64,000 nucleotides of DNA. It comes from Cordilura impudica. Taxonomy: Eukaryota; Arthropoda; Insecta; Diptera; Scathophagidae. A model generated the notes under the pieces. It was not told where the DNA came from and searched no databases. It was given only the letters and a program-made list of their open reading frames with translations. The DNA is taken from contig OY821517.1 in assembly GCA_963682025.1 (NCBI GenBank), positions 296,346,844-296,410,843 on the forward strand. The letters are read 5' to 3'. Positions 11,171 to 21,868 of the stretch are shown one piece after another. The position numbers and the translations under genes were made by a program. Within the stretch, counting starts at the first letter, position 1; each line of letters starts with the position of its first letter.

Positions 11171-12479
11171 TTGTTTTATTTACATAAGAAGGCATAGACC
11201 AGTAAGCTCAAAAAAACAAAATAAACGTAGAAAATTTATTTTAGACAGATTTATTTGATATATGTAAGTACATTTGAAAAATATAGTATTTTACATTAAT
11301 TTTGAAAAACAAGTAATTGGAAAGCAGTAATGGTTTCAAAAAACTAACACATAAAAACCAAAATTTTATTATACTCCTTTTCTTTACATAATAAATTTAC
11401 CATCATGTAATTAAATAATTGATTGATTGAAAATGAAACATGTATAAAAAAATATCTATGCTAAAAATTATATCTTAAAAAAAAAAAAAAATGTCGGATC
11501 ATTTTTGTTGTCGCCGTGAGTCTGCAAAATTTCAGCACGATTGGATCACGGGAAGATGGTTAAATATCGATCCAAAATTTTGCCGACAAGCAGACGCTAC
11601 GAGTTAATATAAAGGGAGTAAAAATATTCAGGTCTCTATGAGGCACTTAAAAATTCGGTGTTCTTAGTTTTTCTTTGACAAACAAAAGATGAGCTTTATC
11701 GACCTTGAGAAGTAGGTAGGGGTACTTTTATTTGTTGAAGAATATTCGGACAATATTTTATACTGTTGAACAAAGTTATAAATTTTATAAAAAAAGTCAC
11801 ACAAAATTTCATTTCAGTATTTCAAAGAAACACAATATAAAATGGTGAATATTGTTACACCCATATATTCTAAGAAGCTGAAGAAGCTCGAAATATAGAA
11901 GGTATAGAAATAAAGAAGGTATCGACTAATGTTCTCCAGAAAGTGCAATAGAGTCGCAATAAATTCTGCTGGTTTCCATCGCTTTCTTATATCGTCAGAT
12001 CCTTACTTGCATAAGACGTCAACCTTATAAATATATTTTGGAACTAGATGATGTCGTTAAAGAAATCATAGAAGATTAATAAAAGTATATATTTTTAAAA
12101 ACTTGAGCTAAGTTACAAGACTTTTAATGATAAATCAAAAATTCGGGCGTGCACGATTTCCATAAAACTCGCTAGATATTTCAACTTCATAACACAGATG
12201 TCTGGTGCCAAGTTTCATTATTTTTAGTAGGAAACAAAAACTTGGAGCGAAAAAAGCTTTTCGGGCTATACGGGCGGGGGACGATGGCCGATGGTCAATG
12301 GTGATGAATACACAATAAAATGAAAACAACGTTGTTTTTTTATTGCTTATCATTGAAAACAAAAAATTTTTTCATCAAAACAAGGCACCAGTTCACAGCT
12401 ACCAAACTTCCAAAAATGGCTCAGTGGAAAAAGATTGATGGTAAGTTTAAGGAGCTGGTGTGTTGTTATTATAAGTAAG

Positions 12480-12551
12480 TCATTAAAGCTATTCAGTATC
12501 GCTGGGAAAAATCTATAGAGCTAAAAGTAGATTATGGTAAGAAATAAATAA
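12480..12551 (+). pseudogene. Mariner transposase extreme C-terminal fragment
   Basis: The frame ending at the taa near 12549 reads AIQYRWEKSIELKVDYGKK, matching the usual mariner ending (…RW.KCIELKGDYVEK). Nothing upstream shows the catalytic domain. A tiny, dead remnant. Confidence 0.5.
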
Positions 12552-13109
12552 TTTTTTTTTCCAAATTGGTTGTGGTTTCATTGATGTTCTGGAACCGCTC
12601 CTGTTGCATATTTAGACAGTCATTTTATTTTTTCGGATTTGCGTACAGCACGATTAAGTTATATAGAAGAATTGTGTGGGGATTTAAAATTTCAATTCGT
12701 TTTTAAATTTTTAGTATACAAAAACCGTTATTGGTTATTTATTTCTCCACTTAGTAACTTCAAATCTTTAACTAATTATTATGTTTCTATAAGTTATAAT
12801 CCAAGTGTCCAATTGAGGTACAAAGACAACTGTTTTGAAACTTTTTCATGTATACAAACAATTTTGACTTTTTATCTATACTTTTACTTTGACTGCTTTG
12901 GTTTGCAGCAAAAAGTTCCTTAAATCAATATTTTTAAAGCACATTGTAGTTACACTTTAAGTATATTTTTTCAAACGTTCTTGTCTTTAAGAATATGGAA
13001 GACCGCAAAATGCTAAACATTTCTAGGTTTTATTAGATGTTTTTAAATTGATTGAATAAAACATGTTCTCATTATCTTCCATAGTTTAAGTGTAATTAAA
13101 AAAAAAAAC

Positions 13110-13165
13110 CATGTGAGTCCGATCAGAGGGGAGATGTGTAAACATCACTAATTAAAGATTTTTTA
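13110..13165 (-). repeat. Solo, inverted copy of the minisatellite tag
   Basis: On the minus strand this is the last ~55 bp of the 101-bp tag (gatgtttacacatctccc…cggactcacatg), with a few changes and no 21-bp units attached. It shows that the tag end can exist without the array. It is followed (minus strand) by a T-run, as at 2594. Confidence 0.75.
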
Positions 13166-13289
13166 TGGCATTTTTTTTTAAACAAATAGAAAGCGTTATC
13201 TACATATGTACCACTTATCTGTAGCAATCAACTGCAGTGGCTCTGCTAATATAAAATATTAATTATTATTTATTATTTCAACCAGTAAA

Positions 13290-13478
13290 TTTTTAATTTT
13301 TCATTTGTCACTTATCATTTTTTATTTTTTATTTTTAGTTTTTTCGTTTTTCATTTTTCATTTTTTAATTTTCATTTTTAATTTTTAATTTTTTTTGACT
13401 TTTTTTCATTATTTATTTTTCACTTTTCATTTCTAATATTAAATTTTTTTGTTTTTAATTTTTAATTTTTTATATTTA
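13290..13478. repeat. A/T low-complexity tract
   Basis: Runs of ttttaattttt and ttttcattttt variants directly beside the Helitron end at 13480. Confidence 0.85.
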
Positions 13479-14014
13479 ACTAGCTGTTTTTACCCGGTCT
13501 TGCCCGGGATAAAAAGGCCTTTGACTTGAAAAATGGTTCACTATGCTTACCAGGTGCTGAGCACTTAGTCCCAATTGACAAATTCCCCAATAAAATGAAC
13601 TTTCTGCCCAAAAATTTGTATGGGCAGTAAATTCGTTTTTATTTCAATTAAAAATTTTTTGATTTTTTAATTTAGAAGTTTTTTATAAGATGCTGCAGCA
13701 AAAATGCTTCAAAAATAAGCTGCGAAACCACTTTAAGTTTTTTTTTCAGTTTATTTATAAACATCAAATATAACGGAATGGTTCGCAAATTAAAGGAATC
13801 GGAACTTTAAAGAATTGAATTCCTTCATTCAATAATTGATCATCATTGAGTAGAGACGTCAAAGTCAAATTTCAAAAATGAAAAACTAATGCGACGTTTA
13901 ATATTGTGTCGCAAGGTTTCTTTAAGCAACTGCTTTTAGTATATGTGTGGCCTATTTTGATCAACAGGTAATTATTTTACATACGTAGATAAAATTTATC
14001 ATAAGACATTTCAC

Positions 14015-14960
14015 TAAGCTGTGTTCCGCGAGCGAGTCGCGTTCACTTCCACGCGTTTGGCAGCCACACCCGTGCTGCCGCGCAGTTGCTGTTAACTTAT
14101 TTTAATCGCCAAAATATATTTTTCCGATCATTGCGATATTTTAGCTGAGCTGTGTTCCGCGAGCGCGTCGCATCCGAATCCGTCGCGTCCGAACCCGTCG
14201 CGTCCGCGCTCCGCGCGCCTCGCGCCGCTTCCTCGCAGCTACTACCCGTGCTGCCGCTTAGTTCTCGCTAACTTATTTTAATTCCTAAAACATATTTTTT
14301 AGAGCATTGCGATATTTTAGCTGAGCTGTGTTCCGAGAGCGCATCGCGTCCGATTCCGCGGTCGCGCGCTGCTTCCTCGCAGCTACTACCCGTGCTGCCG
14401 CTTAGTTCTCGTTAACTTATTTTAATTGCTAAAACATATTTTTTAGAGCATTGCCATATTTTAGCTGAGCTGTGTTCCGAGAGCGCGTCGCGTCCGCACC
14501 CGTCGCGTCTGAGTCCGCGGTCACGCGCCGCGCTCCGCTCGTTTGGCAGCCACACCCTTGCTGCCGCGCAGTTGTTGTCAACTTATTTTAATCGCCAAAA
14601 TATATTTTTCAGATCATTGCGATATTTTAAATGAGCTGTTTTCCGCGAGCGCGTCGCGTCCGCATCCGTCGCGTCCGCGTCCGCGCGCCGCTTCTTCGCA
14701 GCTCCTACCCGTGCCTCCGCTTAGTTCTCGCTAACTTATTTTAATTCCTAAAACATATTTTTTAGAGCATTGCGATATTTTAGCTGAGCTGTGTTCCAAG
14801 AGCGCCGCTTCCGCGCGTTTGGCAACCACGCCTGTGCTGCCGCGCAGCTGTTGCCAACTTATTTTAATTGTCAAAATATATTTTTCAAATTATTCAGATA
14901 TTTTAGCTAAGCTGTATTCTCCATGCGCGTAGCTTCCGCGCAACGAAATGATGCTATTGA
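14015..14960. repeat. GC-rich ~130-175-bp tandem repeat inside Helitron copy 1
   Basis: About six to seven units, each beginning near gctgtgttccgcgagcgcg, continuing through CG-dense variants of cgtcgcgtccg and a gctactacccgtgctgccgc segment, and ending in an AT-rich ttgcgatattttagctgag. Unit starts fall near 14018, 14149, 14322, 14467, 14635, 14786 and 14924. The CpG-dense blocks contrast sharply with the AT-rich surroundings. Confidence 0.85.
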
Positions 14961-15284
14961 AAAGAATACTCATTTTAAATGCATTTATTGTAGGACATAT
15001 ATTGAGAGCAGTATGCAAATGTTTACTAAAATAAATATTTAACAAAATTCATTAAATAAAAATATGTGAAAATTTAAGAATGAATTTGGGGAGTAAGTTC
15101 GTTTTTTCTTTCGATAAAAAAAAATGGAGAATTTGTTCATTTCTTTTGGGTAACTTTTTTTTTAAGTTTGGGGAATTTGTTCACCGTGTAGTTATTTCCG
15201 TGTAAACCAAATTTCAGAGAAATCCGTTGAAAATTACAAATTTGTATAGGGAAGAAATATACCACACAACAAAATATGAATTTT

Positions 15285-16830
15285 ATATGAAAATTGGGCG
15301 TAAGAGTAGGCGTGGTCGGTAAAAATCATATGTACTAAATTTCGGAGAAAGCCATTGAAAAATAAAAGGTTGTATAGCAATCAAATAAAGAAACAAATAA
15401 AAGGAAAAAAATAAGTTTTATATACATAGAAGTTGGCGCAAAGTAGGCGTGGCATGTAAGAAGCATATGGTGACCTTCCCTGTAGTATAGAGATCGTGTG
15501 ACCAAATTTTAGACATCCCTTGAAAAATAAGAATTTCTATAGTGAACAAATATACAAAAAACAGAAAATTAATTTTGTATAAAAAGCGGGCGTAGAAGTA
15601 GGCGTGACCGGCAAGAATCATACGGCGACCTCTCTGGAGTACAGAGATCGTGTGTAGCAAATTTCAGAGAAATCCGATAAAAAAAAATTGTGTAGCGAAC
15701 AAATGTACCAAAAAACAGAATATGAATTGCAAACATAAAGTGGGCGTAACAGTAGTCGTAACCGGTGCGAATAATATGGCGACCTTCCCTGGAGCAGAGA
15801 GATCGTGTGTACCAAATTTCAGAGAAATTGGTTGAAAAATAAAAATATACAAATATACCAAAAACAAAATGAATTGTATAAAAAAAGTGGGCGTAAAAGT
15901 AGGCGTGGCCGGTACGAAACATATGGCGACCTTTCTTGGAGTACAGATATCGTGTGTACCAAATTTTAGAGAATTCCGTAGAAAAATAAAAATTTTTATA
16001 GCAAAAAAAAAATATACCAAAAAACAGAAAACGAATTGTACACAAAAAGTGGGCGTAAAAGTAGGTGTGGCCGCAAGAATCACACGGTGACCTGGTCTGG
16101 GGTACAAAGATCGTGTGTACCAAATTTCAGAGAAATGCGTTGAAAAATAAAAATTTGTATAGCGAACAAATATACCAAAAACAAAATGAATTGTATACAA
16201 AAAGTGGGCGTAAAAGTAGGCGTGGCCGGTACGAAACATATGGCGACCTTTCTTGGAGTACAGATATCGTGTGTACCAAATTTTAGAGAATTCCGTAGAA
16301 AAATAAAAATTAGTATAGCAAAAAAAAAAAATATACCAAAAAACAGAAAATGAATTGTACACAAAAAGTGGGCCGAAAGAATCACCCGGTGACCCGGCCT
16401 GGGATACAAAAATCGTGTATACCAAAATTCAGAGAAATCCGTTGAAAAATAATAATTTTTATAGCGAACAAATATACCAAAAAGCAGAAAATGAATTGTA
16501 TATAAAAAGTGGGCGTAAAAGTAGGCGTGGTCGATAGAAAGTATATGGTGACCTTAGGTGGAGTACAGGGATAGTGTGTACCGTATTTCAGAGAAATCTG
16601 TTAACAAATAAAAATTTGTATAGTGAACAAATATGAATAAAACAGATAAGGAATTTTACATAAAAAGTGGGCGTAAAAGTAGGCGTGGCCGGTAAAAAGT
16701 ATATGGCGACCTTTCCTGGGGTATAGAGATCGTGTGTACAAAATTTCAGGAAAATCCGTTGAAAAATAAAAATTTGTATAGCGGTCAAACAACAAACAAA
16801 CAAACAAATAAACAAACAAACAGAAAATGA
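15285..16830. repeat. ~150-bp tandem repeat inside Helitron copy 1
   Basis: Roughly ten units of about 150 bp carrying gggcgtaaaagtaggcgtgg, then atatggcgacc, gatcgtgtgtacc, aaatttcagagaaatccg and caaatataccaaaaa. Several overlapping open frames on both strands are by-products of the repeat. The end nearest the Helitron 5' terminus has a (caaa)n tract. Confidence 0.88.
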
Positions 16831-16846
16831 ATTTTATATATATAGA

Positions 16847-18507
16847 TTATTATAAACAATATGAATTTTTTTTATATTAAACTTACAAACCTTTCATAAT
16901 TTATTCTCATCTCTGCTGTAGCCTTTGTTTTGTGAACAAAAGTGCGACGCGCCTATCTCTATAAAATTTTTTTTTTAGTTTGTTTTGCCGATGGTAAAAT
17001 TTAGTAACTAAAAATATTTTATTGAAATTTTTATTAATATTTAGAATTTTCATCTTCAAGTATGCGAATACTTTTTCTAGCAAGTGTACATTTTAAAGTT
17101 GTGTAAACCAGCTTTGGCGCGCAAGCAAATAAAATAAATAAAAAAGATTTAGCGAAAATTTGTTTATTAATTTTGATACAGTAAATTAGTTTTTTATTTG
17201 GGTTACAAAAAAATAGTAAATAAATAATCATAATAATTTTGTTATTTATTATATATATCGGTCAGTTTTATACATTGGACTAAATTGTTAGGTTGACAAT
17301 TAAATTGATGATGTCGTTGAATTTTATCAATGTTAAAGATTTTTAATATATTAATTAAAATTTAATACCATTTAATCTTTCAATTGATAGAACTAATCAG
17401 GTTTTTGAGACGTAATTTTTGCAAAGGTAGGTATGTAGAGTTTTATAAAATTCCAGAAGGAATCCATCAATCTTAGCAATGGTGACATCCATTTGACCAA
17501 AAGCAGGAATAGATTTTGCTTCCAATATATGTTTTTTGTTACTTCCTTTTTACAACGGTTGCTGTCTCTGACACAGTACTCGAGATATATGATATTGAGA
17601 AATTAGTTTGTATGAGAGGTGCCATACCCAATTATCCGATCCCGCCCATTTTCAGCATAGTTACTAACATTAATAATAGGTGACCTCGCGGAAGTTCATA
17701 GAACTTATTTTATATGATGTGAAATATTGACACTAGATATGTAAAAAATAATGTTCCAGATACCAACTAAGACTCTGTGAAAATTTCAGGAAGATCGGTC
17801 CAACGTTTTGGTCTCCTATAAGCTACAAACAATCAAACTTATCTACATTCCTTAGCCTTTATATATATCGATAGATTTGGAAAACATATTTTAACGTTAA
17901 TATTTACCTTTATATCTCATGCCAAGCATTTAGTTTCCACTATAAAGTTTTTTCTATCTTCTCTGTTTGTAAGAGGTATCCTGATCTTATGATTCTTGGA
18001 ACTCATAGTTGACATTATTGTTTATCGTAGGTGAAAAAATTATATGATTTTCATCATTTTCAGTAACGACGTTTGACTTCGAACTCTTAAAGATCAATCA
18101 AAGATCTCAGCTATAGTATGATTGCAAAGTTAATAAGGATATAAAGAAAGTAGGATCTGGAACGATTCGTAAATGATTTTTTAAATATACCATTAAATAA
18201 AAATCCTAAATATTTCACGTAAAGGATCTTCAACAAAATTTGCTAGCAACAATAAAATTATCATAATGTAACTGACAATAAAAATGCAAACATTACATAG
18301 AATACATTATGAGCAATTTGGAAAAATAAAAGCATTCGTATCATAATTTATACACATTCACATCCATATGCCATCAAGTGCAGTTAGAAATATTGTTCTC
18401 CTAAGAAGGAGACATCGTAAATATACACCAACATACAGAAAATATAGGGTGGGAGTTTTGTTGCAATAAAAACTTCTAACTTTCAGATTTGGGTAATGCT
18501 TATACTC
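16847..18507. other. Inter-Helitron spacer
   Basis: No gene recognised. At about 17857-17875 the sequence tatatatatcgatagattt could be the 5' end (minus strand TCTATCGATATATATA) of a further diverged Helitron, but I could not find its 3' end. Confidence 0.5.
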
Positions 18508-18662
18508 TACACCACTCTGTGGTTACTTTATACTCAGTTTGTAACTGCCAGCTGCATCTGACCAAAACTCAACTTTGATTAGAAAGATGCCGTTCTGTTT
18601 ATTCGTCCGTTTACTATTTGAGTATCTGTCTGGGTGTCCACGTAAACTTTGTAATCAAATTA
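18508..18662 (-). repeat. R1 fragment
   Basis: Diverged piece of R1: ctacaccactctgtggt, then the gtccgttt and gtaaactttgtaatcaaa segments in the same order as at 9800-9960. Confidence 0.6.
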
Positions 18663-19234
18663 TATTTATAAATATAAAAACACTTGCTAGCAAGGTTTTC
18701 CTTATACCTAAAGTTAGAACTGTCATAATACAGAGAAACATGGGAAGAAATTAATTTCAAAGTGTATTAAGCTAAATTTTATTTGTTTTCTAAAAATTTA
18801 GTTAAGCTTTATAGCTTTACTAGCTGTTTTTACCCGGTCTTGTCCGGGATAAAAAGGCCTTTGACTTGAAAAATGGTTCACTATGCTTACCAGGCACTGA
18901 GTACTTAGTCCCCAATTAACAAATTCCCCAATAAAATGAACTTTCTCCCCAAAAATTTGTATGGGCAGTAAATTCATTTTTTATTTTAATTAAATTTTTT
19001 TTGATTTTTTAATTTAGAAGTTTTTTATAAGATGCTGAATTACTTCATTCAATAAGTGATCATCATTGAGCAGAGACGTCAAATTCAAGTTTCAGAAATG
19101 AAATACTAATGCGACGTTTAATATTGTGTCGCAAGGTTTCTTTAAACAATTGCTTATAGTATATGTGTGGCCTATTTTGATCAACAGGTAATTATTTCAC
19201 ATACGTAGATAAAATTTATCATACGACATTTCAC

Positions 19235-20010
19235 TAAGCTGTGTTCCGCGAGCGAGTCGCGTCAGCTTCCGCGCGTTTGGCAGCCACACCCGTGCTGCTG
19301 CGCAGTTGTTGTCAACTTATTTTAATCGCCAAAATATATTTTTCAGATCATTGCGATATTTAAGCTGAGCTGTGTTCCGCGAGCGTATCGCGTCCGCATC
19401 CGTCGCGTTCGCGTCCGTGCGCATCGCGCCGCTTCCTCGCAGCTACTACCCGTGCTGCCGCTTAGTACTCGTTAACTGATTTTAATTCCAAAAACATATT
19501 TTTTAGTGCATTGCGATATTTGAGCTGAGCTGTGTTCCGAGAGCGCGTCGCGTCCACATCCGTCGCGTCCGCGCGCCTCGCGCCGCTTCCTCGCAGCTAC
19601 TACCCGTGCTGCCGCTTAGTTCTCGTTAACTTATTTTAATTCCTAAAACATATTTTTTAGAGCATTGCGATATTTTAGCTGAGTTGTGTTCCGCGAGCGC
19701 GTCGCGTCCACATCCGTCGCGTCCGCGCGCCTCGCGCCGCTTCCTCGCAGCTACTACCCGTGCTGCCGCTTAGTACTCGTTAACTTATTTTAATTCCAAA
19801 AACATATTTTTTAGTGCATTGCGATATTTGAGCTGAGCTGTGTTCCGAGAGCGCGTCGCGTCCGCATCCGTCGCGTTCGCGCGCCGCGCGCCGGTTCCGC
19901 GCGTTTGGCAGCCACACTTCTGCTGCCGCGGAGCTGTTGCCAACTTATTTTAATTGTCAAAATATATTTTTCAGATCATTCCGATATTCTAGCTAAGCTG
20001 TATTCCCCGT
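19235..20010. repeat. GC-rich tandem repeat inside Helitron copy 2
   Basis: Units start near 19237, 19367, 19527, 19683, 19836 and 19996, with the same gctgtgttccgcgagcg opening and cttcctcgcagctactaccc middle as in copy 1. Confidence 0.85.
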
Positions 20011-20382
20011 GCGCATTGATTCCGCGCAACGAAATGATGCTATTGAAAAGAATACTCATTTTAAATGCATTTATTGTAGGATATATATTGAGAGCAGTAT
20101 GCAAATGTTCACTAAAATAAATATTTAACAGAATTCATTAAATAAAAATATTTAAAAATTTAAGAATGAATTTGGGGAGTAAGTTCATTTTTTATTTCGA
20201 TTCAAAAAAATGGGGAATTTGTTCATTTATTTTGGGTATCTTTTTTAAAGTTTGGGGAATTTGTTCACCATATAGTTATTCCCGGGTAAACCAAATTTCA
20301 GAGAAATCCGTTGAAAAGTACAAATTTGTATAGGGAAGAAATATACCACACAACCAAATGTGAATTTTATATGAAAATTGGG

Positions 20383-21630
20383 CGTACAATTATGCGTGGT
20401 CGGTAAAAATCATATGGCGACCTTCCCTGAAATATATACTAAACTTCGGAGAAAGCCATTGAAAAATAAATGTTTGTATAGCAATCAAATAAAGAAACAA
20501 ATAAAAGGAAAAAATAATTTTTATATACATAGAAGTGGGCGCAAAGTAGGCGTGGCCTCTAAGAGGCATATGGTGACTTTCCCTGTAGTATAGAGATCGT
20601 GTGACCATATTTTAGATATCCCTTGAAAAATAAAAATTTCTATAGTGAACAAAAAAACAGAAAATTAATTTTGTATAAAAAGTGGACGTAGAAGTAGGCG
20701 TGTCCTGCAAGAATCATATGGCGACCTTAGCTGGAGTACAGGGATCGTGTGTACCGAATTTCAGATAAATCCGTTGATAAATAAAGATTTGTATAGCGAA
20801 CAAATATACCAAAAAGCAGAAAATGAATTGCATACAAAAAGTGGGCGTAAAAGTAGGCGTGGTCGATAAAAAAGTATATGATGACCTTAGCTGGAGTGCA
20901 AGGATCGTGTGTAGCGAATTTCAGAGAAATCTGTTAACAAACAAAAATTTGTATAGCAAACAAATATGCCAAAAAACAGAAAACGAATTGTATACAAAAA
21001 GTGGGCGTAACGGTAGGCGTAACCGGTGCGAGGAATATGGCGACCTTCCACGGAGCAGAGAGATCGTGTGTACCAAATTTCAGAGAATTCCGTTGAAAAA
21101 TAAAAATTTGTATGCAAACAAATATACCAAAAAACAGAAAATGAATTGTATACAAAAAGTGGGCGCGGAAGTAGGCGTGGCCGGTAAGAATCATATGGCG
21201 ACCTTAGCTGGAGTACAGGGATCGTGTGTACCGAATTTCAGAGAAATCCGTTGAAAAATAAAAATTTGTATAGCGAACAAATATACCAAAAAGCAGAAAA
21301 TGAATTGCATATAAAAAGTGGGCGTAAAAGTAGGCGTGGTCGATAAAAAGTATATGATGACCTTAGCTGGAGTGCAGGGATCGTGTGTACCGAATTTCAG
21401 AGAAATCTGTTAACAAATAAAAATTTATATAGTGAACAAATATGAATAAAACAGAAAATGAATTTTACATAAAAAGTGGGCGTAAAAGTAGGCGTGGCCG
21501 GTAAAAAGTATATGGCGACCTTTCTTGGGGTATAGAGATCGTGTGTACAAAATTTCAGGAAAATCCGTTGAAAAATATAAATTTGTATAGCGGTCAAACA
21601 AACAAACAAACAAACAAACAAACAAACAAA
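20383..21630. repeat. ~150-bp tandem repeat inside Helitron copy 2
   Basis: About eight units with the gtgggcgtaaaagtaggcgt and ggagtacagggatcgtgtg blocks, ending in a perfect (aaac)n run at about 21597-21631. Confidence 0.88.
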
Positions 21631-21706
21631 CAGAAAATGAATTTTATATATATAGATTTCTTTTATTATTTAAAATTTTCATTTTCAAGTGTGCCGGCAA
21701 GTGTAT

Positions 21707-21832
21707 ATATTTTGATGAAATTTTGTATATACGACATTCTTGGACACGGCATGAAAGGTATTGAAACTGGCGAAAATCGATTCATGTTGAGACCTCCACC
21801 CCATAAAAATGACCCCTATGAGATCACCTCAA
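21707..21832 (-). repeat. R1 fragment
   Basis: Matches the middle of R1 (attttgatgaaatttt, ggcgaaaatcg and catgttgagacct, then atgacccctatga), as at 9990-10100. Confidence 0.6.
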
Positions 21833-21868
21833 AAGCAAACATATGCATTTAAAGACCAGCCTACTATA

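Larger units (their letters stand above)
10505..13109. other. Mostly unassigned AT-rich sequence
   Basis: No complete gene. It holds a hammerhead-like or retroelement-end motif at about 11115-11170 and a mariner C-terminal scrap at about 12480-12551; both have their own entries. Confidence 0.5.
13480..16846 (-). mobile_element. 3.4 kb Helitron carrying two tandem arrays (copy 1)
   Basis: On the minus strand it starts TCTATATATATAAAATTC (at 16846) and ends with the hairpin cccgggcaagaccggg, taaaaacag and CTAG (13480-13483). The neighbouring bases are A (13479) and T (16847), the expected A^T target. No Rep/helicase gene is present, so it is non-autonomous. Its interior is almost wholly two tandem arrays, at 14015-14960 and 15285-16830. 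A sister element of the same orientation is at 18820-21656. Confidence 0.88.
18820..21656 (-). mobile_element. 2.8 kb Helitron carrying two tandem arrays (copy 2)
   Basis: Same ends as 13480-16846: CTAG plus the cccggacaagaccggg hairpin at 18820-18846 and TCTATATATATAAAATTC at the minus-strand 5' end (21656). It is flanked by A (18819) and T (21657). It contains the GC-rich array (about 19235-20010, six units) and the ~150-bp array (about 20383-21630). The two copies differ in array length and unit order, so the arrays have expanded or shrunk independently since divergence. Confidence 0.88.

Noticed and set aside
12411..12445. Short ATG-plus-donor-like sequence (atggctcagtgg … ggtaagt)
   Set aside because: It immediately precedes a mariner C-terminal scrap and is more simply part of that relic.
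15418..16819. Many overlapping long reading frames on both strands
   Set aside because: They are by-products of the ~150-bp tandem repeat inside the Helitron; all translate the same repeated word and show no protein family.
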